Source: Amborella trichopoda (Eukaryota > Streptophyta > Magnoliopsida > Amborellales > Amborellaceae). From it: a DNA stretch of 64,000 nt. Where the stretch lies: NCBI RefSeq assembly GCF_000471905.2, contig NW_006494943.1:2765616-2829615 (forward strand), read 5' to 3'. Below the pieces are notes generated by a model. The model ran no database searches and was not told where the DNA came from. It saw nothing but the letters and a program-made list of their open reading frames with translations. The position numbers and the translations under genes were made by a program. Of this stretch, positions 34,171 to 46,500 are shown one piece after another (positions within the stretch are counted from its first letter, which is position 1; the number at the start of each line of letters is the position of its first letter).

Positions 34171-35060
34171 CTCCAAAAAACCTATCCCACTCTCTCTCCC
34201 TCATGTTTTCATCTCTATCTCCCTCTTTCTTCCTTGTGTCTTTACCTCCCTTCCTTTTTTTCATCCGCCCATTTCACTTTCTTCCTTCATCCGCCCCCTA
34301 TCTTTCACGCTACCTTTATCCACCCATCTCACTCTTTTTCTTAGTCCACCCCTATTACTCCATTCTCCCTTATCCATCCCTATCTTTCATGCTACCCTCA
34401 TCTGCTCCCTCTCACTCTTTTCCTTAATCTGCCCATGTCACTCCACTCCACTCCCCTATCTGCCCCTCTCTTTCACACTACCCAATCCACCTCTATCTCT
34501 CTCCCTTTCATGTACGCCTCTCATGCTCATATTTTATCACACACTTACTCTCTTCATACACATTCTCTTACTCTCTTTCTCTTTATCTTCTCACCCTTCT
34601 TATCTTCCTCTTTGTTCTCTCTTCACCCTCTTTCTGTCTCTCTTCTCATATTTCATTTCTTTCTCTCTCCTCCTATAGATCTTTTTTTTTATACTCTATT
34701 TGTCTTTTTATACTCTATCTTTTCTAAAAATCTTATCCTTTCTTTACTATTTCAAACTCTTCTATTCGTTTCTCCAAAACTTTCTTCTTCCTTTTTATTG
34801 CCTCTTATTCTTTTTCATTAAGAAAATCCACTCACCCTCTGTTTTTTTTTTTTTAAAAGAACCTCTCTCACAAAACCTCCATTTTATTTCTTAAAAATAC
34901 AAAATTCTATTTATTTTCTAAATTGTTATCCTCTCATTTAAAAATCTTCATCTCACTTCTTAAAATTCTTCTATTCTCTTTCTAAAAACTATTGCATTTT
35001 ATTTCTTGCCCCATCTCTTTACTTCTTTTCTTTCTTTCATTATTCTCACTCTTCACTCAT
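34171..35060. other. Pyrimidine-rich, AT-richer to the right, no gene
   Basis: This continues the low-complexity tract. Plus-strand frames of up to 319 residues (Ser/Leu/Phe/Pro-rich) come from composition and lack any domain signature. Confidence 0.75.
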
Positions 35061-36540
35061 CCCTTCTCTCACCCTTGAGCAGTCAAGTCGGGTTCCTACT
35101 GTGATAGTGCCTTAGGGTTCTAACTCTCGGACCGCTGCTCTAACCATCATCTCGTACAGTGAAATCGGGTCATAAAAGACACTGATTTTCTTACACTCGA
35201 TCACTCGAGTTTGGGTCATCCTGACTCAGCTTTTTTTAGAATTCTAAACCTTTCACTACTCTAACAACCGAGTCACATAGTGTTCGGGTTGTGAGGAGTT
35301 TTTCATCTCTCTCTCACTTTCTTCTCTCCCATGATCACTTTTAAGGGGTATTTGGGTTAGTAACATAGTTACAGGCTCAGTCTTGTAACTCCACTTTCCA
35401 AATCTTCTGGGTACCAAGGCTTTGAGTATGGTGCTTTCCCTTGTCTCCGATAATATCTCTTAGGAGAAGTTACCCTGGAAGGCGGCCCGATTCTTAGGCC
35501 ATATTTTCACTTCTTCGGTCTCTTCTTCTTTTTCTTACCTCTAAACTAAACTCTCATCAACTCACACTCATTCTTCTCTTCCTTTCTCTTCTCTACTTCT
35601 TCTCTATCCACTCCCAACCCCTCTAACTCTTAGACTAGACCCACAATCTACAATATAACTACTAATAGTAGGAGATTCCAAGAGGTATACCCTGAAAGTC
35701 ATTTTTGGTGTGTGGGTCCAAATGCTATGCAGTGAAGCAAGGGAGCCAAATTCAAACGGTGCTGCAAGGACTACTTGAAGGCTTTCGAAATGATCTAAGA
35801 GGGCGAATCGCCCGAACTCATCCCCCGAACCTAAAACGGCAAGGTAGGTTCTCAAGCCCTTCTTTGTTGATTAAAATCTCTCTCTTTGTTGGTTGCTATC
35901 TGCACGTCACACACACACATGCGCATGGGCCTCGCAGTTGTTCAAGAGAGGATTCCTCCAATCGGCTCATCCATATCAGGCCGACCCGAGACAACGAGAA
36001 ATCAATCTTGACCATCACACAGTGGCAAAAAAGAACAGGGATCATCTTTTTACACACAAGTAGGTGTTTTCGTCACTAATATAACACGTGTAGTATGAAT
36101 CACACGTCATGGTGGATCACATCAAATATGTGTCAGAATCCACACCATATAGGTTATAGTCTTTTCATAGCCATATAATAGGTCGCCACCTAGCGTCCCA
36201 CAGTCACATCCATGAATCAACCTGAACATCCTTGATGTTCATCCCTGGCTACTTACAGGCTACATAATCTTCAAGACTTCAATTTGAATTAATCATATCA
36301 ATTTCCTTATGGAATCTCATCTTGAACCCTTGATCAAGGCGATAAATACACCAAGTGTATATCCCATCCTCCAAAATCCTATAAATTGATGGTAGCTCGT
36401 GCTAGTAGCGAGCTTCAACCTATCGACGAATTAAATGATAACATCCACTATGTGTGACTTAAAGTTCACAAACAATCCATCATAATACAAAATAACATCC
36501 ATATTCTATTATAACAGGGTACTAAGATCCTACAGTATAA
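35061..36540. other. Intergenic or retrotransposon leader, no gene recognised
   Basis: The composition is mixed. Short open frames at 35705-36079 (plus) and 35604-35855 (minus) overlap each other and show no family match that I know. Confidence 0.4.
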
Positions 36541-39500
36541 CATAAACTCATAGGGTCCTGAGGCCCATAATTCTTACATAAGTCTGATGTGTGGCCCTGA
36601 AAATTGCCTTAGTCAAGAGATCCACTATCATTTCAGTTGTAGGACTATGAGTTAACACCACATATCCATATGCAATAATGTCTCAAATATAGTGATCTAT
36701 AATATCAATGTGCTTTGACTTTCCATGGTACCTTAGGTCTTTTGCAAAAGCAAGTGCCACTGCATTATCATAAAATATAGTAACATACTCATTATCAATT
36801 GCAACAACACCCAAGCTCCTTAGGAATCACCTTAACTATACGGCTTCTTGAACTGCTGCACTACAAGCAATGTATTTTGACTCTATAGTGGAGAGAGTGA
36901 CACATGACTACTTCTTGCTACACCATGAGGCATAATCGCCTCCTAGCAAGAAGACATAACCCGAAGTCGATTTATGCTCATCTAAGTCTGCGGCCCAATC
37001 AGGGTCACCATATCCCCATAACCGCAAATCGGTTCCTTAGAAACATAGCATCTGACTTGGGGTCCCTTGAAACTATCGAAAAATCCTCTTCACTGCTTGT
37101 CAATGACCTTGTCTAAGATTACTCTGGTACTGGCTAATGAGACGAATTACATAAACAATATCTGAAAGTGCTCAGAGCATTGCATATATTAAACTACTAA
37201 TTGCACTTTCATATGGAACACGGGACATTTTGATCCTCTCAACTTCGGTCAGCGGACACATGTCAAGACTAATAGTATGTCATTTCTCAACTGAAGTATC
37301 TATGAGTTTCATCTTACATGCAGAAGCTTAAGAATCTATTGGATATATGTTTCTTGTGACATAGCAAGAAATCTTTTCGAGCGGTCACGGTGTATCTTAA
37401 CACCAAGTATGTAACTCGCCTCACCCATGTTCGTCATCTCAAATTTGGAGGAAAACCACTCCTTCGTGGTAACAAGTTGCTCCAGGTCATTCTCAGCTAA
37501 TAAAATCGTTAACATATAAAGACAGTATCTTGATGCTTTTCTTATAATTCTTAATGTATATAGTGGTCTTCTTAAAGCCTTTCACAACCATAAGTCATTA
37601 TAACCCTATGGAATTTGACATACCACTGTCTTGATGACTGCTTGAGACCATATATAGACTTTTTGAACTTGCAAACTTTACACTACAGGCTAGAGGCTAA
37701 AAAACTTTTAGGTTACTCTATATAGATCTCTTTCATCAAGTCACCATTTAGAAAAGCAATCTTCACATCTATTTACAAGAGCTTCAAGCCCATATGTGCG
37801 ACTATTGTTAGAATTAGACGAATTGATGTCATTTTCATCACCAGAGAGAATGTCTCATCATAGTCCACTCCCTCAATTTGGGTGAACACTTTTGCCACTA
37901 AGCGGGTTTTGTACTTATTTATAGTTTCCTTTTGATTTTCAAAACCCACTTGCTTCCAATTAATCTTCTATTAAGCAGCAAATCCACAAGTTCCCAGACT
38001 TGATTCTACTCCATGGAACTAAGCTTGTCTTTCATAACAGACATTCACTGATCCACAGCAGGGGAATTCAAGGCCTCTTAGAATGAGCTAGGCTCATCAG
38101 CATCAAGTGAAACGCATGTAAGACCCTCTACTTTGAAGTGTCTACAAGGAACTTTCCCACATTAACTCTTTCAAAGTTCGACCTACAATTCACTCTCAAT
38201 AGGTGCCTCTAGCATTGTCGATGACTCAATCTGGATCATTTGCTCATTCTCAATCGGTGGCTCACTCCCACTCCCATTGACAATCATGGAAAATTATACA
38301 TTATTATCCTTAAGTGGAAGAACTACATCTATCTATGTCTAAGATTCAGGCTCTTCATAGAGCTCTTCATACTATGAGACCTCTTCCTGTTAGGAAATTT
38401 CATCTCTATAAAATCTACATCTTGAGATTCTATTTCCTTCATCCTTCCACCATCACATTCTTGACAGAACACACACCCCTTCGAGTGCTCAGAATATCTG
38501 ACAAAAATGCACTCGAGAGATTGTTTGTCCAATTTCCCTATCAACTGAGAAGGGATGTGAACGTGTGCAGCTAATCGCCAAGGACCTAAATGGGAATGAT
38601 CTGGCTTTCTACCTATTTGTAACTCATAAAAGGTCTTAAAAACGGATTTTGATGGCACTATGTTTAGGACATACATCGCAGTAAGGAGTGCATTTCTCCA
38701 AAATAATATTGCGAGGTTGGCATGAGCCATCATAACCCTCATCATGGCCAATAGAGTATGATTCCTTCTTTCTGCAATACCATTTTATTGCAGAGTGTAG
38801 GACATTGTCTCTTGCCTATGGACTCTATTATCCTCACAAAGCTTCTTAAATTGATCAGATGTGTATTATTGCCCTCGAGCAGTGCGAAGAACCTTAATTC
38901 TTATGTTCAATTGATTTTCAACATCTAGTATAAAATGACAAAAGCAATCTACTGCTTGCAATTTATGCGAGATTAGGTATACACAACCATAGCGAGAATA
39001 ATCATCTATACATATCATAAAATAACAAGAACCATCACAGGGCATCTCATTAAACGTACCACAAATATCATAATATATTATATCTAGAAGTCCAGTTGCT
39101 CTCTTTGCTTAGGAAAGGGCTTTCCAATTGATTTTTTAGTTATACGTGATTCATATATAGGTAGGTCTATTTTGGGTAAAAACAATACTTCTTTGGCTAA
39201 TCAGATTATCCTATCTTTTCCTATATTGGTAAGCCTAGCATGGTACATCATGGAGTTATGTGTAATATAAGAGGTTTTAGATATGGGAAAAGATGAAGAT
39301 ATCATATATGAAGAAAGGAGTGAAACATTAACATCATCATTATCTAAAACAAACAAGTCATTCGTAATCTGGTCATAATAGTGAAAGTCATCTAGAAGTT
39401 TAACTATAGCATAACTATGCATGAAACTGATAAATCAATCGTCTCTAACTAAAGATAGACCTGAGAGCAACATAGAGGACATCATGGAGAAGAAGAGTCC

Positions 39501-40545
39501 TTCCACTTCGAAATCGGAGTTGGTAAGTTTCAAACCCTAACACATCCTCTGATACGCAATTCTCCATAAAAATCTTCTGACTTCCAACCAGTAAAGTTTG
39601 GAGCTTAACGAACTATTCTCGATCCCTCACTATAGGCCTTGTCCTCCTGAATCCACAAGCCACCTAGTAAATTGTGAATGAGCAACAAGCACCTAAGTGT
39701 AAATATTGGCATAGCTAGGGAAATCAGTTCGCAGCTTTCTAAGTTCAAGATATTCGCATGCATAGTGGCACTTCTTCTCACAATTGTAGCAAATAATCTC
39801 AAATTTGTCCCTTGTGAGCCTCCTGCGTCTATGTTTGGCCTTTTTCTTTTCCTCGACCTCTTGCTTAGGTTACTCTTTCCTTTGAAGTGCCCCATTTCTA
39901 AACTTTCCTTGAGGTTTATGGCCTCGAGGATTACTTGATTAGGCAACTAGAGCAATTCCAGCTTCAGAAGATAAGTGAAACTCGGCCTCTATCTCAAGGT
40001 GATGGGAAAACTGTGAAAACGTTGTTACAGCTTCATTGTAAAATATCAGTGCCTTGATATTTTCTCATGATTCTGGAAGAGGCCTAAGCAATCCAAGCAT
40101 ATATTGTTCATGACTGAATTTGTTTTCAGCTGCCTTTAGGTCACTTATCATTTGAGACATTTTTCAGACATAGTCTGCCATCGACACATTTGGAGGCATT
40201 TTGTATGTCTCAAAAGTCATAGATAAGGCTTGTAATAGAGCAGCGGAAGTGCTAGCATATTTTTCTGAAGCGGATCCCACATGGCCTTCACCACGGTGAA
40301 TCCCTAGAATTCACAAATGAGGTCATCAACCATAGCATTTAGTAAAGTAAAGCAAGTGCTACAATTAGCATTGACGGAGAAGTTCCTCTGCACACCTTGT
40401 TCAGGTTTTTGCTTAATGGTAGTTAAGTGTTCAAGAGTATATTGCTCATTTAGAATGTATTGCATTTTCTTATGCCACATAGGAAATTGCTCCCACTCAA
40501 CTTTTCACCTTTGGTAAGATCTGCGATCACATTTTTAGAAGTCAT
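36540..40545 (-). mobile_element. Copia-3 interior, degenerate
   Basis: This is a more complete relative of Copia-2. The gag start is MTSKNVIADLTKGEKLSG at 40545 down. A zinc-knuckle-containing gag region (39605-39946) and a pre-integrase piece (39201-39422) follow. The integrase end is at 38329-38751 (MMAHANLAILFWRNALLTAM, GRKPDHSHLGPW). RT pieces lie at about 37440-37930 and RNase H at about 36560-37200, where the minus strand is similar to sequence beside Copia-2. All frames are broken. Confidence 0.85.
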
Positions 40546-41003
40546 CCTAAGTCAAAACAACAAAATTGTACCTATTAATATGGATGTTTGATGGTTTGTT
40601 TGATTGAACTAAAATTATCATTTTTTACACTTGTTAATTATCTAGTTATTTGAAAAAACATGACCATTGAAAATCTTGATATGAAAATTTCACGTGGTCA
40701 CATTGAGATCTTACTTGTAATCAATACCAAGTTTATCTCTTGGATCTAGCATCTCAAATACCTCACAATTTGCAAGCAAGGAACTTTTCTAGATGCACTC
40801 CCATTAAAAAACACTTTATATGCAGCCTTAAAACACCAAAAAAAAATGAGTAGGGCCTGCCATGCCTGGCTTAGCATGTGATGCCTATAAAAAACAATTA
40901 GTCATGACACTCATGGTCTAGGAGACATTAACTTGTATAGCCCATACATAAGGCTGGCAACTCCTCATGGCGTAAGGCCTACATAACTATGTGGTCGGTA
41001 TAT

Positions 41004-41221
41004 AAGGTTACATAGTGCACCTGCTCATGCTTTTAATATAACCATCATGTGCACTTTGAAACATCATAGGCTAACCATAGTCAAGCCTTCAAAAGTAAAA
41101 CAAAAACGATATAACGTTACATAATGCACCTGCTCATGGTTTTAATAGAATCATCATGTGCACTTTGCAACATCATAGGCTAACCATAATCAATCCTTCA
41201 AAGGTAAAACGAAAACGATAT
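41004..41221 (+). repeat. 109 bp tandem duplication in the Copia-3 leader
   Basis: Copies start at 41004 and 41113. They share GTGCACTTTGMAACATCATA and GGCTAACCAT, and each ends AAAACGATAT. About ten substitutions separate them. Confidence 0.85.
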
Positions 41222-41260
41222 TACAGGCGCAATCGGGAACCCTGTTCCACGATGGCTCTT

Positions 41261-41875
41261 ATTGGAATGAACCGGTCCAATAGCAGAAGCGAAAGCCAAA
41301 TAATCAACTGAGAATCGAGTATCATACTTGGGTGCTCGTAATAATAGTTTTCATGAACAAATGTGGAGAGGAATAATCAACTCACATAGGCATGTTGTCC
41401 ACTACATAAATCTGTTTCACACCACAAATCCTGAGTAAGGTGGAAGCTCACGAACACTCTCACAAATATGATAGGAGCATTACAAACTTGACTATTTCGA
41501 CAATCGACAACTCTTTCAACAACTCTTTATCTCTCAAATGGGGGAAGGGATTGTACTTTTTCCCTCTCACACACACTTTTTCTCTCTCAATATGAGCTCT
41601 CACACCTTTTTCGTGTGTGTGATGTAATGTGTAGAGAGCTCCACCAATCCCCTTTTTATAGTGAGAGAAAGGGCTCTATCATTTATGTAGGAGTAACCTC
41701 CTCATTAATAGGCACCCTTATGGTGCATGGTGAATGCCATTTATGGAGGGTAACTCCCTCATGAAGAAGTGCAACATCTACCTACTTTCATTCATGTAGT
41801 AACGTAAGTCAAACATGAAGGGGGTGCGGTCCATTTGGGTGTCCTTCACATTAGGGATGCACCCTCATGTCTATA
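41261..41875 (-). repeat. Right (5') LTR of Copia-3
   Basis: It pairs with 29633-30113. The plus-strand start, TTGGAATGAACCGG, is preceded by GATGGCTCTTA. That looks like a primer-binding site and LTR junction (normally GGCTCTGATACCA followed by the LTR) that has lost about ten bases. The end CATGTCTATA corresponds to the ATATCTACA end of the left copy. Confidence 0.65.
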
Positions 41876-42082
41876 ATCTTGAAAATGGATGGTCCAAATA
41901 ATGTGTTGTAAGATGTACTAGTTTTAAGATTTGAAATCTCTTTTTTTCTCCATATCTACACATCTTGATATCAAGATGATCAATTAGTTAATTTTTCATC
42001 ATCAAACAATTTTTTTTAAAGAATATAAAAGGTGCGCCTTAATTCTACATTTTAAGGTGTCAACCTCATATAAAGTTTTTCC
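41876..42082. mobile_element. Partial copy of MITE family X beside the Copia-3 LTR
   Basis: It begins directly at the LTR edge with GGATGGTCCAAATAATGTG (family interior). It includes CATCTTGATATCAAGATGAT and ends TATAAAGTTTTTCC, the family's right terminus. The left half is missing, which suggests that Copia-3 or a rearrangement cut it. Confidence 0.65.
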
Positions 42083-42537
42083 TTTAATCAATTGTACTAA
42101 CAATTTTCTTCCCTCAATCACACAATCCTGTACAATTATCCAGATAATTTTCTTCCCATTAAGGGTATGGTTGATGACCCTCAGATATTTTTATATTTCA
42201 AGATTTCATAAGGTTTAGATTTTTTTTATAATCTAATAAGCTAAAAAATGCATTTGATAGCACCTATAAGAGCTAAAAATATTCGAATAAGACCCTTGAA
42301 CCACAATATTGAAAAAATAAGTTTCACTGCTATTTTTGGTAATACGGATAAACGATAACTTCCAGGTTAGCATTTCTCGATCACGCAATCTTGCGGGATT
42401 GCATCTTCCAAAGCTTTTGCCCTCTGTTAAAAGTGGCTTCATACAGTCTCTTTCTAAAACCTCTCAAATCCCAAGTCTAATTTGATCAGGGTCCACCCAT
42501 GTTTTTTTTGGGTCTCTCTCTCTCCCCTTTGGAAAAG
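42083..42537. other. Intergenic, no feature seen
   Basis: This mixed AT-rich sequence between the MITE remnant and the LINE tail shows no recognisable gene or repeat. Confidence 0.45.
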
Positions 42538-42597
42538 TTTTTTTTTTTTAATGGTATGAATATTAACGATCTTTCATTGAGCAAATGAAAAGGAATA

Positions 42598-42786
42598 TTA
42601 CAAAGATAAGATAAAATAAAAGGCAAAGGAAAAAAGAGAAAAACAGATAAAAGGCAAAAAAATGAAAAAATAAATCACATGGGTCATAGCTTCTTTAGCT
42701 AGGGAATCTGCCTTCATATTTTGTTCCCTATTGTGGTGGATGAAACATATTTCCCATCCTTGGAGCCAATAAATAATCTCCTCCAT
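42598..42786 (-). pseudogene. LINE C-terminal RNase H remnant
   Basis: The text WLQGWEICFIHHNREQNMKA followed by DSLAKEA matches the last catalytic block of the RNase H domain found at the end of plant L1 ORF2 proteins (H-V-x-RE-x-N-x-x-AD-x-LA). It is 62 residues long and then runs into non-homologous sequence toward the poly-A tail. Confidence 0.8.
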
Positions 42787-44519
42787 GATTTGACTATACT
42801 ACGAGTGAACACTTTCTAGGGATTTACATTAGTGAATTACGTAGGAAGAATCTCTCAATTTGTTGACACCAAAATTAAGTATTCAAAGTTAAGCCTCACC
42901 AACTAGAATTCTGATAGAGGCCAAGAACATCATTCTTACTTAATGAATACATTTCCACATTGTGATGATGAAGCCCCCTTTGATCATTTTTTGGTGATAA
43001 TATGATGTTTATCTCATCCATAATTATCACTAACAACTTGTTCCCATAACTGAGAAGAAGGATTACTAATCCTCCACCACCACTTGGTCAACAAAGCTTC
43101 ATTAACTGCCTTAAGCTTGTGTATGCTAAGACTACCCTCTTGTTTTGGGACACATACCACTTGCCATCTCAAGATGTGGAACATTCCTTTTTCTTGTGTG
43201 CAACTCCAAAAAAAATCCTTATTAAACCCTCCAACAATTTCAGTAAATACGATGGTACCTTATAAAGCAAAAACAAATACACCAAAATATTGGAGAGAGT
43301 GGCCTTGATGAGTGTAATATGTCCACCATAAAGAGATATGTACTCTTTTAGCGATCAAGCTTTCATTGAAATCTTTATACAATTGGGCTCTATGATGTTT
43401 AAGGCAGTATCTCATATGTTACAGGAACACCCAAGTATTTTGTAGGTACACTTTCCAACTGACACTCCATCTATTCAGTATGTTCTAACTTCTTCCTCTT
43501 AGCAATTAATTCCCATCAAACCGTTTTGAATATTGATTTTGGCTCCTAACACCACCTTAGAGCATTCAGGAATAACTAAAGGTTGTGAATTTTCTCATTT
43601 TCTCCTTTGAAATAGAATGTCATCTATATATTGCATATATGTGTTGATTGGGCCATTTATTGTTAGAAGCATACAATTAAGAGCATTTTACTAAAGGACT
43701 CAGCTACCAAAGTGAAGAGAAAAGGAGACAAGAGATCATCTTGCCCTAGTCCTCTAGTAGCCTTAAAATAACCACAAGTTCTGATATTGATGATAACAGA
43801 GAAATGAGGCATTGATAAATAGTCTCGAATCTACGTCCTCCATCAGTTCCCAAAGTGCCTTAGTTACATAGCTTTATCTAGATAGTCTTGATCTACTCTA
43901 TCATACATCTTTTTTAAATCTATCTTGAGAAAAATTCCCTTCTTCCATACTTCTGGTAGTGTGAATGATCTCTTGGGTAACGAAAATTCAGTTCATGATC
44001 AGCCTATCTTTAATGAAGGATGTTTGGGGGGCTTTGTATCACCTTATTAATAACCCTCTTTAACCTTATTAATAACCCTCTTTGTATCACCTTATTACTT
44101 TCGAGTATCTAGATAAGATAGAGAAGTTTAAAGTTTAAAAAATGAAACACAGAAGGACAAATCAGCCATTGCATATGTCATTTTATGTCTTTTATTTATT
44201 TACTGACGCTTTTTATTTACTTAGGGGTATAAGTAATAATTTCTAGAGTCTTTTATATCATTTCACTCACTTAAATACTTTTATAATTAAGGGCTATGAT
44301 TATATTAGATGGATGGCCAGGATTAAGTACGATATAAGGTTTTCTTATATCAAATATGTACTCAAGCATAATGAATGTTATGTTATGAAATTTTATTTAA
44401 AAGCGTAGAGCAGCAAATGCTCCTTTTATCTCTGGTTTTCGCATCTTTCTCTTATTTTAGATCGTCCATATGTTCTTCTTTGTTAAACCCTAGCCCAAGT
44501 TATTAGGTTTGCATCAGGT

Positions 44520-44533
44520 TGGTATCAGAACCC
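44520..44533 (+). promoter_or_regulatory. Primer-binding site of the gypsy derivative
   Basis: TGGTATCAGAACCC lies four bases after the left LTR. It matches the initiator tRNA-Met complement (TGGTATCAGAGCC) with one change. Confidence 0.85.
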
Positions 44534-45689
44534 AACGACCAGTAAGCATGGTACTATAGTACTTTACTATAGCATGGTACTATAGCATCAATTTTTATGC
44601 CCTAGATTAACAACCATGCCTCCACACCAAGGAAAAAAGGGGAATAGCAGCAACCTTAGAAGCATTTGATGTCAGTTCGTGAGAAGGGATTGTAGATCTG
44701 AGGAAATTGTTTGAAACCCTAACTCCGTGTTTGGCGCAGATGGAAGCCCCATTCGGAAGCATGAGATCAAGGCAAATGAAAAATCCATAAATCCCTTCTA
44801 TAATCGAGTTCAAAAGAAAGATTTAGTTGATCATAAGGATAGGGATAGCAGAACTGGTGAAACCAATATCAAGTTTGAGATCATGGAGTGTTATGAAATT
44901 CTATTCGCCGACAACCATGGAGAAACTTTGTGCTTATCAAATGGTTCTCAAGATCAGTATATTGTGGATTGGGACTGACCATCGATCTTTGACAAGTAGC
45001 TGGATGAACATTTGGGTTTTGAGAAAGAAGTAGGTAATCATAGCTTTAATGTTGATTCCATATGTAAAGATGATAAAAAAAGAAGATCCTACCATTGGAG
45101 AGGATTGTGTGGATGTTTTTCCTCTTGATGAACAACAAGGTAGATTTCAAGGAGTTGTTCCCAAAATCTTTGAGGTAACTAGTATCTTAGTCCCCAAAAA
45201 AGTAACAAGAAGAATGGTGTTTATGGAGGTAATGATGATAATGTTCTTCTTGGAGCTTTATCTGAATATAAAGTATCATGTGAAGTATGACCCTAAAGAT
45301 TTGACCATATGTTCTTTTTGAGTGTTTTGCTAATGACTTCAATGTAGAAGGTGGCCATCAAATGGTTGCGTATATAATTCCTAATGTTGGAATTCAGGTT
45401 CAACCATTCTTTTTCTTCTTTTTTTTTGGAGTGGAGAACCCTCATATCTAAACATCGTGTGAGTTGAAGGAAATCACGAGGCTAATGTATCAATAATCTT
45501 GAGCCACTTCAAAATTCATGGCAGAGTACTCATTGATGTATTCAGGACAAGTATGTTGTGCTTATGTATTACAAGAATGGCAATTCTCAAGGGACCCAAA
45601 ATGTTGCTAATCCAATGTCAATGGGGAATGCAGTAAAATGTACACCTTGATCTCAAGTCTCATCAAGGTAGAACCATTCAGAACTTTGA

Positions 45690-45844
45690 AAAAGATCAAT
45701 GAAAATACCAATCAGTTAAAGCTTCCCAGCCAAATTCACACTTTTGATGTTTTTAGTGTCAAGCATCTCATTCCATATGATGGTGATACCTCCAACGACG
45801 AGCTGCCGACTTCAAGGGTGAACTCTTTGAGGAATGGGGATTGA
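45690..45844 (+). pseudogene. Gypsy integrase C-terminal fragment
   Basis: KKINENTNQLKLPSQIHTFD then VFSVKHLIPYDGDTSNDELP fits the conserved end of plant gypsy integrases (usual I-N-x-NAY-x-LxLP...F-V--L-PY). It stops at 45844, next to the polypurine tract, as in intact elements. Confidence 0.8.
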
Positions 45845-46500
45845 TGCAACTCAGAATATTACTTTCGAGTATTTAGATAAGAGACACAAACTTAAAGTTT
45901 TCATGAGAAACCGAAAAAGGACAAGATAGACATTGAATTTATCTTTTTATGTTTTTTATTTATTTCTTGAGTCTTTTATTCACTTAGGAACATAAGTAGT
46001 AATTTCTAGAGCCTTTCATACATTTTGATCACTTCAAAGTCTTCTATAATAAAGAGCCATGATTATATTAGATGGATGGTCAGGATTAAGCTTTGTTCAG
46101 GGTTTTTTTTATATAAGGAATGTACTCAAGCATAATGGATGTTATGTTATAAACTTTTATTCATAACCCTAAAGCAACAAGTGCTCTTTTTATTTCTTTT
46201 TTTTTCATCTTTGTCTGATTTTGGATTTTCCCTATCTTCTTCTTTGCTAAACCAAGCTATTAGGTCTATGGCACATAGGAAAGTCATCTGGTCTAACTGC
46301 TCGGTCTCTTAGGAGACTAAAGATTGATTCCTCAATTTCCTCCATATCAAATGCCTTTTCCAAGTCTTTAACACTATCCTCAGCTTAGTAAAAGGTAAAT
46401 TCTCAAAGAAGCAAGGTAGCCTAGGTTCCGAGGTGGAAGCATTGTGAGAAGAATTCAACGATTGCCTCTTCCATCTTCTGAGAATCCCCAAGTTCCACAC

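Larger units (their letters stand above)
44083..46275 (+). mobile_element. Internally deleted Ty3/gypsy-type LTR element
   Basis: The LTRs at 44083-44516 and 45842-46275 are each 434 bp and closely similar (shared TTACTTTCGAGTAT, ATGATTATATTAGATGGATG, TACTCAAGCATAATG). A primer-binding site follows the left LTR and a GGAATGGGGAT polypurine tract precedes the right one. Only 1.3 kb of interior remains. It ends with a gypsy integrase C-terminal motif: KINENTNQLKLPSQIHTFDV and FSVKHLIPYDGD (45690-45790). The rest of the interior (44727-45320) has no recognised domain. No target duplication is visible at the outer edges. Confidence 0.85.
42538..46500 (-). mobile_element. L1-type LINE, interrupted by a gypsy derivative
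   Basis: The 3' end is on the left. A T-run at 42541-42552 (poly-A on the minus strand) follows the plant-LINE tail text that reads, reversed, CTCAATGAAAGATCGTTAAT. Going rightward: an RNase H piece (42598-42786, FIHHNREQNMKADSLAKEA), then RT with LGAKINIQNG, a QYIDDILF catalytic box near 43620, QDDLLSPFLFTLVAESFSKM near 43730 and FSRLKKDVYDRVDQDYLDKAM-like text near 43880-43930. Beyond the inserted element (44083-46275), KMEEAIVEFF and VRPDDFPM (46276-46480) give the start of the RT domain. Multiple stops are present, and part of RT is missing at the junction. Confidence 0.82.

Noticed and set aside
33130..34821. Ser/Leu/Phe-rich open frames of 128-319 residues
   Set aside because: The same compositional effect as at 11.4 kb, in a tract with minisatellites. 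No start context or homology is seen.
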